A stretch of DNA of 64,000 bases from G025836975 sp040391135 (GTDB taxonomy: Bacteria; Pseudomonadota; Gammaproteobacteria; Burkholderiales; Burkholderiaceae_B), in contig JBEBYL010000012.1 in the NCBI GenBank assembly GCA_040391135.1, positions 1-64,000 of the forward strand, in the 5' to 3' direction. Shown here piece by piece: positions 61,552 to 64,000 of the stretch; within the stretch, counting starts at the first letter, position 1; every line of letters starts with the position of its first letter. The translations under genes and the position numbers were made by a program. The notes beneath the pieces are model-generated. The model did no database searches and was not told the origin of the DNA. It saw only the letters and a program-made list of their open reading frames with translations.

Positions 61552-61611
61552 ATGCACCTGTCCAGCAAAACGACGGACGTCGTCTGTTTCTCGCCAAACG
61601 GACGATCATGA
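61552..61611 (+). CDS. 19-codon leader ORF coupled to pgaA
   Basis: ATG 61552 has GGGAG seven bases upstream and the frame ends with TGA 61609-61611, which overlaps the pgaA ATG as ATGA. The predicted peptide is MHLSSKTTDVVCFSPNGRS. It is an unrecognised, short peptide. Its good ribosome site next to a poor pgaA site suggests that translation of pgaA depends on it. Confidence 0.5.
   Translation: MHLSSKTTDVVCFSPNGRS
61570..61583 (+). promoter_or_regulatory. GGA-loop hairpin in the pgaA leader (candidate CsrA/RsmA site)
   Basis: ACGAC-GGAC-GTCGT forms a 5-bp stem with GGA exposed in a 4-base loop, the preferred shape for CsrA binding. Other GGA motifs occur at 61541 in the leader ribosome site and at 61600, eight bases before pgaA. 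E. coli pgaA mRNA is a known CsrA target. Confidence 0.45.
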
Positions 61612-64000
61612 ATACATCGATGCCACTCGGATTGTTGTGCCTGATGATTGCAAGCCTGTTGAGCACCCCGGCGTCCGCCGCGGTATCGCGCACGGAATAC
61701 GATGCGCTGATACGGGACGCCCGGGCGGGGAATTATGAACCGGCGCTGATCATGCTCCGCCAGCATGGCGTTGAACACCCGATGGATCTGCGCGCCGCGT
61801 ATGACCATATCCTTATTGCCTCCTGGGCGGGCAACAACGACGAAGCAATCGCCGCCTACGAGGCCATTCAGCCCGCTCCCAACCGCCCGCCGGCCGATGT
61901 CCTGATCGCGGTCGCCCGCGCTTACCGGGATACCCAGCGATGGGATTACGCCGTGGAGCATTACCGTGAGGGCCGCAGGCTGTTTCCACGCCAGTCTTCA
62001 TTCGCCGTCGGCGAAATCATGACGCTGGCCGACGCCGGGCGTGCCGACGAGGCCATCGCGCTGGGCAAGGAATTGATCGATGAGCTTCCGGACGATGCCG
62101 ACGCGCGCCTGGCGCTGAGCTATGCCTACAAGGTCCGCCCGTCTCCTTATCCTGTACTTCAGGAGGCCGACCATGCCAGGACCCTGGCACCGAGAAAAAC
62201 CTATGTCACGCGGGAATATATAGACGCTTTGCAGCACGCGGGGCTGGCCCAGGCCGCATTGACCGTGGCCCGGGAACATCCCGATCTGGTCAATGACGCA
62301 AAAATGCGCCAGCTGGAAGCGGACTACCTGGCGGAAGTAACCCGCTTGGCCGCCATGCCATACCGGCTGGAGTCGGAACGGTTCGCCACCGCCGACCGCG
62401 CCCTGGCGGGGTATGAGCGCCTCATTCCCGCCTGGGAGCTCCTGGGCCCGGCCGCCAGCGCGGATGTCACGCGCCTGCGTGTCGACCACTTGCAGGCGCT
62501 GCATGCCCGATCGCGCATGCAGGACGTGGTGGATGGCTACGAAAGCCTGGTCGCGGACGGAATAAGCGTGCCGCGCTATGTATTGAACGACGTCGCTTCC
62601 GCATATCTATACCTTCGGCGGCCCGAAGAAGCCCAGGACCTTTACCGCCAAGTGATGGGCGAGGGCAGCCGAAGGGACAATCCCAGTGAACGACTAAGCA
62701 ACGAAACCGGCCTGTACTACTCCTTGATTGAAAGCGAGCAGTTTGACGAAGCCGGGAATGTCATCCAGGCCGCGCGTGCCGGCCAGCCGACATGGCGCTA
62801 CATCAAGGGCGTGCCCCAACGTGTTCCGAATGACTTGCACTTGTATTCAGAGCAGACCGCCGCCCTGGGCCTGTTCTATACGGACGATACGGCCGGCGCC
62901 CAGGCGCGGCTGAAGGAACTGGTCGATCGGGCACCGACCAACGTCGGCCTTCGAACTTCGCTGGCCAACGTCTATGCCAGCCGCGGCTGGCCCCGGCGCG
63001 CGGAGAAGCAGCTGAAAGTCGCCGAAGCGCTGGAGCCCCAAGCCGTGGAGGTCGAAGCGGGCCAAGGGCTGACCGCCCTGAAGCTTCAGGAATGGCGGCA
63101 GGCCGAGATACTGACGCAGGATCTTGCCACCCGGTTCCCCGAAGAGCTTGCCACGCAAAACCTGCAACGCGAGTGGGCGCTGCACAACAAGGCCGAGCTG
63201 CGCGTCGAAGCGCGCCGGGGCATCGCTTCGGACAGCCCGGTAACCGGCAGCGGCGATTTCGGCATCGAAACCGTCTTGTATTCCGCGCCGCTGAACCATA
63301 ACTGGCGGGTCTTCGGCGGAGCCGGCTACGCAAACGGCGACTTCGATGAAGGCAGCGGAAATTACCGATGGCTGCGCACCGGCGCGGAATGGCGCGGGCG
63401 GGATCTGACCGCCGAGATGGAGGCATCGACGCATAACTATGGCTATGGCACCAAACCCGGAGCCCGGATGTCGGTCGCCTACGATCTGAGCGACCAATGG
63501 CAGGTCGGCGCTTCGGCCGAACTGAGATCGCGCGATACCCCCCTGCGCGCTTTGCGCAACGACATCTCATCGAATGCCGCGGGCGTTTATGCCAGGTGGC
63601 GGCAAAGCGATCACCGGGAATGGCGGTTTTCGCTGGCGCCCTCGCATTTCAGCGACGGCAACAATAGGCTGGCGGCCACCTTGTCCGGCCGCGAGCGTAT
63701 CTACACCCGCCCCCACCTCAAGGCGGACTTGAATATCAACATCGCCGCCACGCGCAACTCGCAAGAAGGCGGTCCTTATTTCAATCCCCGGTCCGATCTT
63801 GAAGTGCTGCCCACCCTGAATCTGACCCATACCTTGTACCGCCGCTACGAAACAGTATGGGAGCAGACCTTCATTCTGGGCGTCGGCGCCTACAAGCAAC
63901 AGGACTTCGGTACCGGCGCCATTGCCGTCGCGGGTTATGGAATGCGCTACCGCTACAACAACGCCTTCGATATCGGCGCGACGGTACTGGGCATCAGCAG
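61608..64000 (+). CDS. pgaA: Poly-beta-1,6-N-acetylglucosamine exporter PgaA (BpsA), cut by window end
   Basis: The frame opens at ATG 61608 and stays open to the window edge, giving about 797 residues of a family member usually near 800. It begins with a signal peptide (LGLLCLMIASLLSTPASA). A tetratricopeptide-rich periplasmic half follows (ALIMLRQHGVEHPMD, EAIAAYEAIQPAP, EEAQDLYRQVMGEGSRRDNP). A beta-barrel then starts near residue 527 (ELRVEARRGI, NHNWRVFGGAGYANGDF, VAGYGMRYRYN). This matches PgaA, the outer-membrane porin for the biofilm polymer PNAG. The pgaBCD genes should lie just to the right. The start overlaps a 19-codon leader ORF. Confidence 0.9.
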   Translation, partial: MNTSMPLGLLCLMIASLLSTPASAAVSRTEYDALIRDARAGNYEPALIMLRQHGVEHPMDLRAAYDHILIASWAGNNDEAIAAYEAIQPAPNRPPADVLIAVARAYRDTQRWDYAVEHYREGRRLFPRQSSFAVGEIMTLADAGRADEAIALGKELIDELPDDADARLALSYAYKVRPSPYPVLQEADHARTLAPRKTYVTREYIDALQHAGLAQAALTVAREHPDLVNDAKMRQLEADYLAEVTRLAAMPYRLESERFATADRALAGYERLIPAWELLGPAASADVTRLRVDHLQALHARSRMQDVVDGYESLVADGISVPRYVLNDVASAYLYLRRPEEAQDLYRQVMGEGSRRDNPSERLSNETGLYYSLIESEQFDEAGNVIQAARAGQPTWRYIKGVPQRVPNDLHLYSEQTAALGLFYTDDTAGAQARLKELVDRAPTNVGLRTSLANVYASRGWPRRAEKQLKVAEALEPQAVEVEAGQGLTALKLQEWRQAEILTQDLATRFPEELATQNLQREWALHNKAELRVEARRGIASDSPVTGSGDFGIETVLYSAPLNHNWRVFGGAGYANGDFDEGSGNYRWLRTGAEWRGRDLTAEMEASTHNYGYGTKPGARMSVAYDLSDQWQVGASAELRSRDTPLRALRNDISSNAAGVYARWRQSDHREWRFSLAPSHFSDGNNRLAATLSGRERIYTRPHLKADLNINIAATRNSQEGGPYFNPRSDLEVLPTLNLTHTLYRRYETVWEQTFILGVGAYKQQDFGTGAIAVAGYGMRYRYNNAFDIGATVLGIS

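Noticed and set aside
61505..61738. 77-codon frame overlapping the pgaA start
   Set aside because: It is out of frame with pgaA, lacks a ribosome site and is shorter than the coupled leader; the pgaA frame has strong family support.

Overview
The window looks like chromosomal DNA of a betaproteobacterium of the Alcaligenaceae type (Bordetella/Achromobacter/Pusillimonas relatives). The reasons are high-GC codon use throughout, three separate Bug-family (TctC) solute-binding proteins without TctAB partners, many divergent LysR regulator/CoA-catabolism pairs, a PagL lipid A deacylase, an imuA-imuB-dnaE2 mutagenesis cassette and a poly-N-acetylglucosamine (PgaA/BpsA) exporter. Genus is inference. 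I see no insertion sequence, prophage, CRISPR array or rRNA operon.

Layout. 1-2.8 kb: end of an iron ABC binding protein plus its permease and ATPase, with a hairpin between binding protein and permease. 2.8-7.7 kb: pagL, then glnA-ntrB-ntrC read leftwards from a sigma-54 promoter with a near-consensus NtrC site. 7.7-15 kb: hemW, rdgB, rph and yicC, a housekeeping run into which a LysR/acyl-CoA dehydrogenase/MmgE-PrpD cluster appears to be inserted. 15-19 kb: an AI-2E permease, an NrtR-like Nudix regulator, nadC and a Bug protein whose gene overlaps nadC. A 35-bp palindrome lies in front of nadC. 19-21.6 kb: thioesterase, DUF808 protein and a secreted nucleosidase. 21.6-28.8 kb: a MexEF-OprN-type RND efflux operon with a divergent LysR gene. 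28.9-37.8 kb: UDP-glucose dehydrogenase, a YetF-like protein, an ABC exporter fused to a histidine-kinase-type ATPase and a response-regulator receiver, then stress-type genes (topoisomerase IB, hemerythrin, YihY, DUF4142, cupin).

37.9-42.4 kb: an MFS carrier, LysR, tartrate dehydrogenase and a Bug protein. 42.6-45.7 kb: D-Ala-D-Ala endopeptidase, a TANGO2/NRDE protein coupled to a small secreted protein, and an esterase. 45.8-51.1 kb: the SOS mutagenesis cassette imuA-imuB-dnaE2 behind a near-perfect LexA box. 51.2-55.7 kb: a YqeY protein, a lipoprotein, an old yellow enzyme, a TrkA/TrkH potassium uptake pair and tRNA-Pro(GGG). 55.8-61.3 kb: a Bug protein, LysR, HMG-CoA-lyase-type enzyme and CaiB CoA-transferase with a second, divergent LysR. 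61.6 kb to the edge: pgaA, cut by the window end, preceded by a coupled 19-codon leader ORF and a hairpin resembling a CsrA/RsmA site.

How the parts work together. Several blocks are self-contained regulons whose control site can be read in the sequence: NtrC/sigma-54 for nitrogen, LexA for the mutasome, a candidate NrtR operator for NAD synthesis, and possible post-transcriptional control of the biofilm exporter. The two least ordinary items are the 915-residue ABC exporter/kinase-ATPase/receiver fusion and the nadC-Bug coupling under a putative NAD-responsive regulator.
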